From Melitaea cinxia (Eukaryota > Arthropoda > Insecta > Lepidoptera > Nymphalidae), in contig NC_059421.1 of NCBI RefSeq assembly GCF_905220565.1, positions 8,143,501-8,207,500 on the forward strand: DNA of 64,000 nt, given 5' to 3'. Below, piece after piece: positions 54,291-64,000 of this stretch. Numbering within the stretch: the first letter of the stretch is position 1; every line of letters starts with the position of its first letter. The notes under the pieces are model-generated. The model saw only the letters and a list, made by a program, of their open reading frames with translations, was not told the origin of the DNA and searched no databases. The position numbers and the translations under genes were made by a program.

Positions 54291-55537
54291 TCTCTTCTCT
54301 CTTAGATGCCGTCTTCCCGTGACTGTGGTTCCTGTAAACTATCCGAAAAAGTTGTTTCATTATATTCTCATGATTATTAAACAAACAACATTGAAAGAAC
54401 TATTGAAGAGCATATTTTTGTAAGATGCAACGGATATTCGGTTTCTTTCCGGTACTACTTACTTCGGGTCTTACTAATCCGGTCATTATTTATTATCCGG
54501 AAAAACAATAGTTAATATTTTATTTGCAAACAGAACGGTAGTTTAAACCTTTTCATTTCATACCATTTATTTTATAAATCCACACTACGCTAATTTAAAT
54601 AATAAACAAAATAACTGCATGGGTAAATTATAGTTTATGAAACCCTAGTACCTACTTATAATTTGGTCAATAATATTGATATACGTGTGTAAAGTATAGA
54701 TGTGTCTGTCTGTCAGTACTATTCACGTTTACGCCTCTATTGAGCATAAATCTGGACAGCTTCCTATAGAACTATTAGTGTAAGTGATATATCATGTAGA
54801 CATGATCAGGTTAAAAGTTTTTAAGCTTTTTAAGCGCGGTTGTCACATTGATACTACCGATATTTTGGTATTAGTAAAAGCAATGAAAAACGGTAAAGGA
54901 AAATTTCATCCCTGCGAAGTTGTAGGTTAGTTACTCTAGCGTAAAGTTAAAACATTAAGGGCCGGTTTCACCGCTTGTGGATAAAGTTTATCCTGCAAAT
55001 AAGTTACGAATAGCCTCAAATAGCAGGAGGAAGAATAGGCCATTAGGAAATGTTTTGCCTCAATTAATAAATCACAACTCTCTAGATTCAGAATTGCGTA
55101 TAGATATATGCCATAGATACAGTAGAATTTGATGGTGATAAGAAATAATATATATTGAATGTGAAGCATTTATCATTATATATCATAAACTTTTATCTGT
55201 TGGATAACATCATCCGTCAAATAGCGTTATCGACAACCGGTGAAGCTCTAAACATATACAGAGCATGTTCGAACAAAGTGCATCAGTGTTGCGCCACGTG
55301 ACACAACCAGTGGCGCAAGCGCATGCTTTCGTTATCACATCGCATCTCTCTCGAAACGGTGCTTTATCGATTTTTGATGATAATACTATTTGAATAATGT
55401 CGGTTTGAATGTTTTCCGTGGTTATGTGGTTACGTTGTGTTATTTCATAGCACCTATGTATTATGAGCTTTGGAAGTTTCTACAAGTAATTCGATAGTAC
55501 AGAAGGTCAGAAGGTCATAAATAATGCTGAGGTAACT

Positions 55538-55800
55538 GAGTTAGGGCATAGCAGGAAATTTCCCGCTCAAAATATGGACCTGCATGACTAGGGTAGTACT
55601 CGACCTTACATAAGATCACAGCTAAATAATACTGTTTTCAAGCAGTGTTGTGTTCCTGTTGGGGAGTAAGGTGAACAGAGCTCCTGGGTGAATTGGGAAT
55701 AGAGTCGGCAACGCGCTTGCGTGTTGCAAACGTCTATAAACTACGTTAATCGCTTACCGTACGCTGTATGTTGAGCCGTACGCTTGTTTGCCGTTCTAGT
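55538..55800 (+). repeat. G-family repeat
   Basis: 'GGCATAGCAGGAAATTTCCC', 'GGTAGTACTCGACCTTACAT', 'AAGATCACAGCTAAATAATA', 'GTCGGCAACGCGCTTGCGTG' and 'GAGCCGTACGCTTGTTTGCC'. The likely 3' end is the A-rich run near 55803. Inverse of 41329-41595. Confidence 0.7.
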
Positions 55801-56984
55801 TATATAAAAAAACACCTTTATCTAATGTTGTGTTTCTTGTGGTGGATGGAAGTCATCACCTGCGGGCGACACGCTAGTATTGGCGCAACAGCTCCTAGCG
55901 TTGCAGGCATATATATAATAATAATGATTATTATAAATTCTTTATTTGACTAAATCCTGTACAATTTCATAATATTATATATATTCAAACAATCCGACAA
56001 TGCTTTGTAAAAATATTTGAATTGAATATGTTTAATCTTAAACAAACTATATTGATATTGTAAAAATGACATCGTACGTGTCTATGTCGCGTATACGAGT
56101 ATATACTAACATCAATATATTTTAATTATAATGTTAATTTTAGAATTATTCATAATATGATTCTTTAAATCAAGAAAGGAACAGCGAAACGTTGCAAAAC
56201 GCTGTTTTAGTGTGAAACGTAGCATTTGCGATTGACCAACCCGTGGCAAAACGCTGGCCCGGCCTTGGCACACTAAGTTCATGAGTCCAAACGAATTGTT
56301 ATGACTTATCTTAATTTTGATGGTGTTTTGCAATGTTTTTTTTTTTTTAAGATAGTGGGTTTAATTTTATTGTATGATGTTGATAAGTAAATAAGCGCTT
56401 TACATTCAACTTCTTAGTATGGAAACCACACACATTCAACTCCCAGACCATCTTAGTTCATTTCTATAGCCTTTACAAATATTTCTCTTTGAGCGGGGGA
56501 TCAAACTCTCAACTGTTACCGCAACAGTTAGTTTCTGTTACCAATGCGATATAGAACAAGTCAACGTAATAAAAAGATGCGTTACAGTACCATCTTATCT
56601 AAAATGAGTACGTACACATGTCATTTTAAAGTTACACCTGTAGTTAGTGTTTCAAACTGGCTGTGTAATTACAAGAAGAGGAATAGGTGGGAAAGAAATG
56701 TTAGTCTTAAAGGACACAAAGGTTCGGTTCGGTCTCGTCACGTTTATTACTCTCTAGCGAGACGCGTTGCTGTCTGTTCGTCGTAAAAGTTGATGAGGTT
56801 ATACGTTACTAACTACGCCGCGTAGTTCCCCCCGCGTTATTACTAGTTCCGTGTTAATCATTGGATGAAAAGTTGCCTATATGTTATTCTGGATCTCCAG
56901 ATTTCTACGTACCGAATTTCTTGTTTTTGTAATTCCCGCGTAATCGAAATTTACGCGTGAGTTACTACTTATTTTAGGTTCGGA

Positions 56985-57090
56985 TTAAAAAAATCTTTTT
57001 GTGTTGGATTTTCCATTTACTGAGGAAGACTTTTAGGCCATTTTATTCCTCAAATTAACGCGGGTGGAACCGCGGGGCACAGTTAGTAAA
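56985..57090 (-). repeat. E-family fragment
   Basis: 'TCTTTTTGTGTTGGATTTTC', 'TCCTCAAATTAACGCGGGTG' and 'GAACCGCGGGGCACAGTTAG' are the reverse complement of the E-family start. Confidence 0.6.
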
Positions 57091-57455
57091 GATATTATCT
57101 AAATAATTATTACTTTAATTTTATATTTCTTTTATTAATGTGTTATTATGTTTAACATAAACAGATTTAACTTATAACCTTTTGCTTTATTGTCGATCAA
57201 AAGCACAATGACTTCCAGTTTAGTTTTTGTAACATCCAAGACAAACTGGCTAGACAATAATAAAATAATTAATTTGACCTCTATAGATATCTGAGTCATG
57301 TCTATTTCGCGAATCTTGTTTATGGTCTCTAGACTAAGCTGAGACCTGAAGACACGTTCTAAAATTAGAGACCATAGGTGTTTAAATATAAATAAAGAAT
57401 ATTAAAATGTTTAACTTAAAGTTGTAGTTTATAAGTTGAAGAGTACCTAATACGG

Positions 57456-57458
<3 letters not shown>

Positions 57459-57486
<28 letters not shown>

Positions 57487-57715
57487 TACAGCCTATACAG
57501 TCCACTGCTGGACACAGGCCTCCACAGGTTTACGCCATAAAAAACGTGAATTCATGTGTTTTGCCCATAGTCACCACGCTGGGCAGGCGGGTTGGTGACC
57601 GCAGGGCTGGCTTTGTCGCACCGAAGACGCTGCTGCCCGTCTTCGGCCTGTGTATTTCAAAGCTAGCAGTTGGATGGTTATCCCGCCGTCGGTCGGCTTT
57701 TTAAGTTTTTAAGTT
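57459..57715 (-). repeat. Family B retroposon, 5'-truncated
   Basis: Begins with a (CAT)9-type run, the reverse complement of the (ATG)n tail. It then runs 'CAGTCCACTGCTGGACACAG', 'TTTGCCCATAGTCACCACGC', 'CGAAGACGCTGCTGCCCGTC' and ends near 'GTCGGTCGGCTTTTTAAG'. The B head is missing. Confidence 0.8.
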
Positions 57716-58374
57716 CTTAGCAGTGTTAATGCTGTGTATTCTGTTACAATGAAATTAAGAGACTCTCTTTAAAGAACTGACGAAAACCGTATAAAACTTT
57801 TTGTACATAACTTTGCTTTGTATAATAGGGTAAAATACATTGACTTTTAAAGTTTTTAGTTCAAAATGATATTAAGGATAAAACTGTATGTATATAAACT
57901 TAAATTCTTTGTTTTTCCTGTTAACGTCTACATATTACGTCGATTTTTACAAGATATCCCTCGACGTTTCTGTCGCGTAGAATTACGACATTGTTCGATT
58001 ATAATTATCTCGCATATGACATCCTCATTTTTTATAGATATCGTGATGTTTTAAAGCAGCCTAATACATAACTTGTAAAAATATGATAATAAATATGAGA
58101 AATATCCTATACAGTAAATAGATTTTTTTAGGTGTTTTAACACCGAAAAAAATCTATTATTATAGCTAAAGCTGAACCTTATAAAATATGTAGTGTTCTT
58201 ATCATTGTACGTAACTTACCGCGACTATCATTTAAAAACTACCGCTATAGTCCGACGTAAGTTACGACGTCAGTAGAGCACTAGTCGGATCCACATCTAA
58301 TCTCTAATCTACGGGTAGATACAATTAAATTTCATTGCCGTAAAAGTTTAAATTATTTTTTTAAATTTTAATTT

Positions 58375-58455
58375 TTATTTATTTATTTTATGCCTAAAAA
58401 ACTTATATCTAACGTTACAGGGAACCCAATGCGTTAGTTAAGTTGATCCCTAATT
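58375..58455 (+). repeat. J-family repeat (copy 2)
   Basis: 'CCCAATGCGTTAGTTAAGTT', preceded by 'TATGCCTAAAAAACTT', as at 45195-45275. Confidence 0.5.
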
Positions 58456-58789
58456 CACAATGCAGATTTTTATTATAATCCTAAGTATCTAGTATTTCTA
58501 GTAGTATTAAATATTATCAGTTGTATAAAACATGTTTGTACAAATCACTTGAACTTTGTAAGATCTTATTGTATATATTTGTGGAAAGACCTGTTTAATT
58601 ATACATCATTATACTCGTGCCCTTGTTGTCTTCAATTGAAATTTGCTCCATGTGAAAAAAATAAACAAGGCGATTCAATTACTATACGTATTCAAGTAAT
58701 TATTTCAAAGGTCGCGTTAGAATGTTTATGACCGTTTCAAAGATCATAAACATTGTGTGGTCTTTATTAATAAGATACTTAACGGAATC

Positions 58790-58959
58790 TCTTCGGTGCG
58801 ACAAAGCCAGCCCTGTGGTCACCAATCACCAACCCGCCTACCCAACGTGGTGACTATGGGCAATACACATGAGTTCACGCCATTTTTGGTGCCAACTTGT
58901 GGAGGCCTATGTCCAGCTGTGGACTGTGATAGGCTGAAATGATGATGATAATGATGATG
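58790..58959 (+). mobile_element. Family B retroposon, 5'-truncated, 9-bp target duplication
   Basis: 170 bp from 'CTTCGGTGCGACAAAGCCAG' to 'GTCCAGCTGTGGACTGTGAT' and 'AGGCTGAA', with an ATGATG tail. AACGGAATC lies at 58781-58789 and 58960-58968. An 8-bp internal duplication (CACCAATCACCAA) is present. Confidence 0.8.
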
Positions 58960-59323
58960 AACGGAATCAAAGTACATTTCAAACAGGTATTTTACAAGTG
59001 GTTTTTGAATTTGTAAGAAGTTTCTAATGCTTTACAGATAAATAAAAAAAAAGCTTCCGCGTTGCATGTCTGTCTTGTTAAAAATCCGTGAATTTTTTTA
59101 AATAAGTTTGTAGTAATTGCTATACTAAATAATTCTTAGTTACGGTTTCATTATAACTAATTATATATATCTATAACTATTGTTTTTTATTGCTGTATCT
59201 TCATTTGATAGAAAAAATTGATTTGATTAATTGATTGAATTGATTGATAAATAAGTAGTTCTGGGAATGCATATTGATTTAAATATGATTATAAGTCCAT
59301 GGTTTTACATTCAATAAAATAGG

Positions 59324-59512
59324 TTGCCTCGGAGAGCACGTTAAAACGTCGGTCCCAGTTGTTATTATGTACACAAGATAACGATCGTTACTCATAGTAA
59401 GGAACATATCCGCCAACCCACATTTTAGCCACATGGTGGATTAAGCTCTGATCCTTCTCCTACATGGGTAAAGAGGCCTATGCCCAGTATTTTGATATTA
59501 CAGGCTGAAGCG
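59324..59512 (+). repeat. Family A SINE, 5'-truncated, 9-bp target duplication
   Basis: 'TTGCCTCGGAGAGCACGTTA' to 'ATTTTGATATTACAGGCTGA' and AGCG. Flanked by TAAAATAGG (59315-59323 and 59513-59521). Confidence 0.8.
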
Positions 59513-59970
59513 TAAAATAGGGTTAAAAATAAAAGGAATTTTCGCACAAAAAAAAAAACAGACTACTCGTTTAACAAGTTCTTATAAAATTTATTTTTAA
59601 TATTACAGTAACAATTTTTCGTTTAATATTTCTTCACAATAAACCCATAGCAGCCGACTTCATATCTACGAACGATAAAAAGAAATTAACACATTCGTAT
59701 GTCACAGTTAAAACTGTAATCTCTTAAACGACCGACAATGTCACACAATTCTCGTTTAAAACGTACCATATATCATTAGAATCCCAACCGAAGTTCACTG
59801 GCAAACAATAGCTGGTCCGCGTAAAAGAAAAAGTAGCTCGCGTCCGGTGGGTCAAGGTGTCTGGATTCGGTTAGGTAATGTTGTAGCCGGCGAAGCACTA
59901 TATATATTTAGGTTTTACAACAGTTTAATAAACATTGAACTATATACTAACATATCTGGGTACATATAAC

Positions 59971-60011
59971 TTTTTATAATACTAACAGTAATACTGTTAG
60001 TATTATAAAAA
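59971..60011. repeat. Perfect 19-bp inverted repeat
   Basis: Arms 59971-59989 and 59993-60011 are exact reverse complements with a 3-nt loop. A further ACTGTTAGTATA copy lies at about 60027. Looks like a minimal foldback. Confidence 0.75.
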
Positions 60012-60380
60012 CTTACTTACAGTTACTGTTAGTATAGTATATATAATTATGTGTTAGTCTATATAATTGTGGTTTTAGATTTTGTCTAGACAAGAAGATT
60101 ATGAACCAATCAATTTTTGATATGATATTAAAAATTGTTTAGATTATGAACCATTACAAACAGAATTTAAAAGAAGTAATCCTATATATACTTCGAAACA
60201 TATAATTATCTATATCAAAAATATTAAAATGTTTTCATTGATTGGTTGATATACGAATACTAATAATAATACTAGTAGTAGTAATGTAGTAGTACTAATA
60301 GCAGTTAATTTGTTACATATAACTATACGATTCGCTTGGACTTACTCGTAATTGTCGATATAATTCCTCCTATAAGTCGT

Positions 60381-60718
60381 CATCATTACATTATTACAGC
60401 CTATACAGTCCACTGCTGGACATAGGCCCCCACAAGTTTACGCCAAAAATAACGTGAACTCATGTGTTTTGCCCATAGTCACCACGCTGGGCAGGCGGGT
60501 TGGTGACCGCAGTATTGGCTTTGTCGCACCGAAGACGCTGCTGCCCGTCTTCGGCCTGTGTATTTCAAAGCCAACAGTTGGATGGTTATCCCGCCATCGG
60601 TCGGCTTCTTAAGAGTTCCAAGATGGTTGTGGAACCTTGTTATCCCTTAGTCGCCTCTTACGACACCCACGGGAAGAGAGGGGGTGGCTAAATTCTTTAG
60701 TGCCGTAGCCACACAGCA
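60381..60718 (-). mobile_element. Family B retroposon, full length, 11-bp target duplication
   Basis: 338 bp from the tail side 'CATCATTACATTATTACAGC' to the head 'TGCCGTAGCCACACAGCA'. CTATAAGTCGT flanks it at 60370-60380 and 60719-60729. The third copy with an intact head, after 23337 and 36048. Confidence 0.85.
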
Positions 60719-60879
60719 CTATAAGTCGTAGAAAGATCTAAACATCGTGAACGAATCGAATATTGAAGTTAATTTAAATTACAAAAAAAAGGAAGAAAAC
60801 GCGATCATCAAGACAAAGTAAATCTAGTTAGTGTATAAAAGAAAAAAAAAACTTATCGCCACCAGCTTATTTCTGCAGT

Positions 60880-61090
60880 CAGTTGCAAGCCTATTGTTAG
60901 ATGTTGCACGTGCGTTCGCTGTGAGAACATTGTCACAAGGCATAGGTATTAGCGGATTTAGATTTAGCAAAATCTTAGGCTTGGAAAGCACTTTTGAATG
61001 CTCATTTTACCAAAAAAAAAAAAATATAGTTAAAGACAAGCTACCACCGATTTGTAATGTCGATTGTGCATAGGAGAATCGGCGAGAAAC
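60880..61090 (+). repeat. K-family repeat (copy a)
   Basis: 'AAAGCACTTTTGAATGCTCA', 'TTTTACC', 'TAGTTAAAGACAAGCTACCA' and 'GGAGAATCGGCGAGAAACTC' share their order with 61555-61720. The short open frame over it is repeat-derived. Confidence 0.55.
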
Positions 61091-61554
61091 TCAGCATTAA
61101 TAATACTCTAATCTCGTATTCTCGGGATGTACCAATATCTGGGTATAATATTCGATTGTCAAGTGTGTAAGTACTTAGCAAATTATAATACATTATGCCA
61201 TAACGTTGTCCCTAATAGTAAAGAGAAATTAAGTCCTGTCTTGGGGAAAGTAATATTTATATTAATAAAAAAAATATAATATTATTATATTAATAATAAA
61301 AATATGATAGATATATTTTTAAAATTAAATCGCTCGTCTTTCATGACATATTAAGTGCCACTTCAGGAGCGACAGCTAACGATAGAACAATATCATAATG
61401 GCGCGGATATATTAGCGGTATTGTGGCAGACGTTGGGTCCCATATAAAACAATACATCACTCCCGGTTACACGTAAACGGTTATTTCCTGACGTGGAAAA
61501 TGTCACTTGAAACTATTTTTGGGTAATTTTTGAAATTGGAATATCTGATCTCAA

Positions 61555-61720
61555 CGAAAGGCTCGAAAGCACTTTTGAATCGTCATTTTACAAATTAAAA
61601 TAATATTTGTTTTAATAAATTAACTATAGTTAAAAGTGAACTACCATCGATTCAGAATATAGATTCTCCACAGAAGAATAGGCGAGAAACTGCGCAGGTA
61701 TTCTTTTTAAAAATTGTAAT
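61555..61720 (+). repeat. K-family repeat (copy b)
   Basis: 'GAAAGCACTTTTGAATCGTC', 'ATTTTACAAATTAAAATAAT', 'GTGAACTACCATCGATTCAG' and 'GAATAGGCGAGAAACTGCGC'. Its first part also occurs at 33820-33860 and inverted at 35385-35420. Confidence 0.6.
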
Positions 61721-62751
61721 CAGGGCTGTGGGTTTAAAACACTAACTAGCAATATACTACATAGTTTTCGCGTTGCCAATCCTGTCCACTATAGTATAAC
61801 GTAAATTAAAAGGTTTTGACTGCCCTACATTTGAATATATGTACTACAAATTATTTATTTTAATGTTAGACGGGGATTGCCCCTAGTCTCGCCACCATCT
61901 GTGTCTGACATTGGACAATAAATAGGTTTAGAATATAATTTACTTTAACACATGTCTAGCTTTCGGCTTCCGAACTGTTTATTTGCAACTATTACAATAG
62001 CATTTGTATTTTAACAATATGTATCAAAACTTAAAGCATAAAGAAATTTGATACACCGATAGGTTACTTCCGTGCTCGCAACCAACAAGCCACGTTTACT
62101 ACATATGTATATCCTATATAAAGCATATAAGCCAACAAACTATAAAACATATAAATATGTTAACTACATATTATATATAGAATGAAATATATCTTCTACC
62201 ATTGTAGGAAACTATGGAATGCTAAATTCTAAATATTTCTATTATTTACTAGTGTATCATACGCCGTAGTATGTAATGATATCTACAGATTTCCATCAAT
62301 AAATATTAAGTTCCTATTTAATACGAATTATTACTATTCATTTAGTGTAATTATACACGTAGGTATGTCGATGATAATGAATATGTGATGTTTTTTCATC
62401 GAATAAGCATTTGTCACTCATATAGAACAACGGGGAAGACTAGATAAAATTTTCTAATCTAATTTTATTATGTGATAATTATTTTAAGATAAACGTATAC
62501 ATCTATATATAAGACTATCAACCGTTCGTAAAGAGTATCAAGTTTACGTTGGCTGTGTGTGTTAAAAATACGATTTCTTTTAATATCGTTTGTAATTTTT
62601 TATACAAAATACTTTCCCGTATCTGGGTCAGACGAGCTGAGCATCTTGTAGTTAAGTCACGAGTTGAATATAATCTCAATTACTTTTATAGCAATATCAA
62701 AAAAAAAAAAAAAAAAAATTTACTACTATTGTGCTGTCAATTCTGGTTGTT

Positions 62752-62900
62752 ATCATGTACAACTGATAGCGATCGTTACTCATAGTAGGGAATATATCCG
62801 CCAACCCGCAGTGGAACAGCGTGGTGGATTAAGCTTCGATCCTTTTCGTAAATTGAGAAAGAGGCCTATGCCCAGCAGCGGGATGATACAGACTGAATCT
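62752..62900 (+). repeat. Family A SINE, 5'-truncated
   Basis: 'TCATGTACAACTGATAGCGA', 'CCGCCAACCCGCAGTGGAAC', 'AGCGTGGTGGATTAAGC' and 'GAGGCCTATGCCCAGCAGCG', then 'GATACAGACTGAATC'. The A-rich run just upstream (62700-62718) is not part of the family. Confidence 0.75.
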
Positions 62901-63632
62901 AAAAGCTGTTACTATTAATTGTGTTAAGATATCTTAATTGAGTTGACATTTATGACTATTATTTCTATTATGTTGTAGTTTGTTATTTTATAACCTATTG
63001 AGATTCTAGGTAATACCATCTATCTTACTGTGAAAGAATCATTAAAATATGTTTGTAATTTTAGACTATCGTTTCTAAATAAACAAAATAAATTAAATAC
63101 TTCATTACTTCCGTGAATTTTTAGAACAATCTAGTTGAATTAAAGGAAAAACACCGATTGCTTTGAGCTTTTGTTTACGCGTGGAAAGGATTTGTAAATA
63201 ATAATTTTCAAGGGTCACCAGCAGGGGGTCGTAAGTTTTCTTGGAAATTGGATTTTTTTTTAAGGTTTCCGAATTCTTGTAAATACGAAATAGGTCGGCG
63301 GATCGTAAACAATGTTTATTTTGGGATAGGCTATTAAGTACAAATAGGAATGGTTGTGCTTCCCGCGCGACTTTACTTGCTAAGTTGCTACTGTTTTGCT
63401 ACGATTAGTCGTAGTTTCATGACATCAGCCTAGCGTTACTTCTAGATGGTATAGTATTTTTTACTATTTATTTTAAAGGCTTGTTTACTGGTTGTTGATA
63501 ATTTTATATCGTTCATCAGTCGCTGATAGACTGATAGACTTATATTTTAGTGTAGTGCTTGTGTCACCTCAATTTAATAGTTTAAAAGTTGGGTTCTCAA
63601 GTTGCGAATAGTAATCTGACTAATAAAGCGGA

Positions 63633-63671
63633 CTTTGAAAAAACGTCATAATTTATGATGTTTTTTCAAAG
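63633..63671. repeat. 17-bp inverted repeat, one mismatch
   Basis: CTTTGAAAAAACGTCAT (63633-63649) pairs with 63655-63671, with one difference (C to T, still G-U pairable in RNA) and a 5-nt loop. Confidence 0.65.
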
Positions 63672-64000
63672 CTAAGTTTAATCTTACGGATAACCTCATA
63701 CGTCAGACGATCAGTCAATAGCTGATAAAACAGACCTATAATATGGATGATCAAAATTTAAATATGGTTCCAACGTTTTTAAATAACCTAACAAATAGAC
63801 TAATATTGGTAACCCTTTAGTATACCCTTTAGGACACCTTTAGTACTATAATAAAATATTTGTTAATGAAATATTTTAAACTACTCTGCTGTTTATAAAT
63901 CAAACAGCTACAATATTTCCGGATAATACTTCGCGACCGGTCTTTCAGAGTACCGGATAGAGATCGGACATCCATTAAACTTTATAATTTCATTATTATA

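Larger units (their letters stand above)
54101..64000 (+). other. Intron 4, 5' part (>9.9 kb)
   Basis: Starts GTAAGC and runs to the window end without a recognisable exon (no GGELFTHL, YRDIKLEN or DFGLSK codons on the plus strand). Stretches with no recognised element: 54291-55537, 55801-56984, 57716-58370, 59522-59970, 60012-60380, 61091-61550, 61721-62750 and 62901-64000. Those near 55260-55330 and 56150-56300 are CpG-richer than average and contain small repeats of GCAAAACGCTG, but no coding signature. Confidence 0.75.

Noticed and set aside
55850..55953. Possible kinase exon 5 near the open frame at 55768-55953
   Set aside because: The sequence has no GGELF or catalytic-loop codons, and its upstream half is G-family repeat.
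60831..61073. 80-codon open frame in intron 4
   Set aside because: Its second half is K-family repeat also found at 61555-61720. No domain is recognisable.
63218..63229. CTCF-like motif CCAGCAGGGGGT
   Set aside because: One core position deviates and a single 12-mer in 64 kb can easily arise by chance. No support from context.

Overview
ORGANISM. This is an AT-rich, repeat-dense piece of an insect nuclear genome, almost certainly a lepidopteran. One protein-coding gene has conserved exons tens of kilobases apart. The introns are packed with short retroposons, decayed LINEs and foldback elements of kinds I know from butterfly and moth genomes (for example short units built around 'GGGCATAGGCCTCTTTC', 'CCACTGCTGGACATAGGCC' and 'GTGCCCGCGGCTTCGCCCGC'). 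There are no operons, ribosome binding sites or CRISPR arrays. I cannot name the species. LAYOUT. Positions 1-2880 are 5' flanking DNA with SINE pieces and one decayed jockey-type reverse transcriptase relic. Positions 3086-3119 hold a textbook Inr+DPE core promoter, followed by a leader with upstream ORFs. Positions 3702-4128 are the first coding exon of a plus-strand mitogen- and stress-activated protein kinase (MSK1/RPS6KA5; Drosophila JIL-1 family). Exon 2 (26227-26295), exon 3 (52995-53128) and exon 4 (54016-54100) follow. Together they encode the first 238 residues: a basic/Ser-rich N-terminal extension, the glycine loop, the catalytic lysine, the alpha-C glutamate and the start of the hinge. 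The rest of the gene lies beyond 64000. Intron 1 is about 22.1 kb, intron 2 about 26.7 kb, intron 3 887 bp, and intron 4 more than 9.9 kb. REPEATS. (A) A tRNA-headed SINE, full length at 47595-48002. (B) A ~330-346 bp non-autonomous retroposon with a (ATG)n tail, whose 3' end matches the 3' end of an RTE-like LINE (33298-33795); several copies carry exact target-site duplications. (D) A ~600 bp element with ACCGACTTC inverted ends; one copy fills most of intron 3. (E) 'GTGCCCGCGGC' elements; two head-to-tail copies at 16.66-21.14 kb carry internal tandem arrays of ~282 bp. There are also LINE relics at 12001-13812, 23901-26026 and 46540-46790, a possible MITE at 27838-28185, and a ~693 bp insertion with a 13-bp duplication (46814-47506). 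Repeat family letters are labels used only in this annotation. WHAT STANDS OUT. There is a 226-bp-arm, ~97% identical inverted repeat (42721-43208) just downstream of a PIF1-type helicase relic. There is a retroposon partnership between family B and an RTE-like LINE, a three-layer nested insertion at 23.25-26.06 kb, and an isolated GC-rich patch with a TATA box and a correctly spaced initiator at 31.8 kb inside intron 2. I found no clearly new biological system. The palindrome, the family B/LINE relationship and the intronic promoter-like patch are the best leads.
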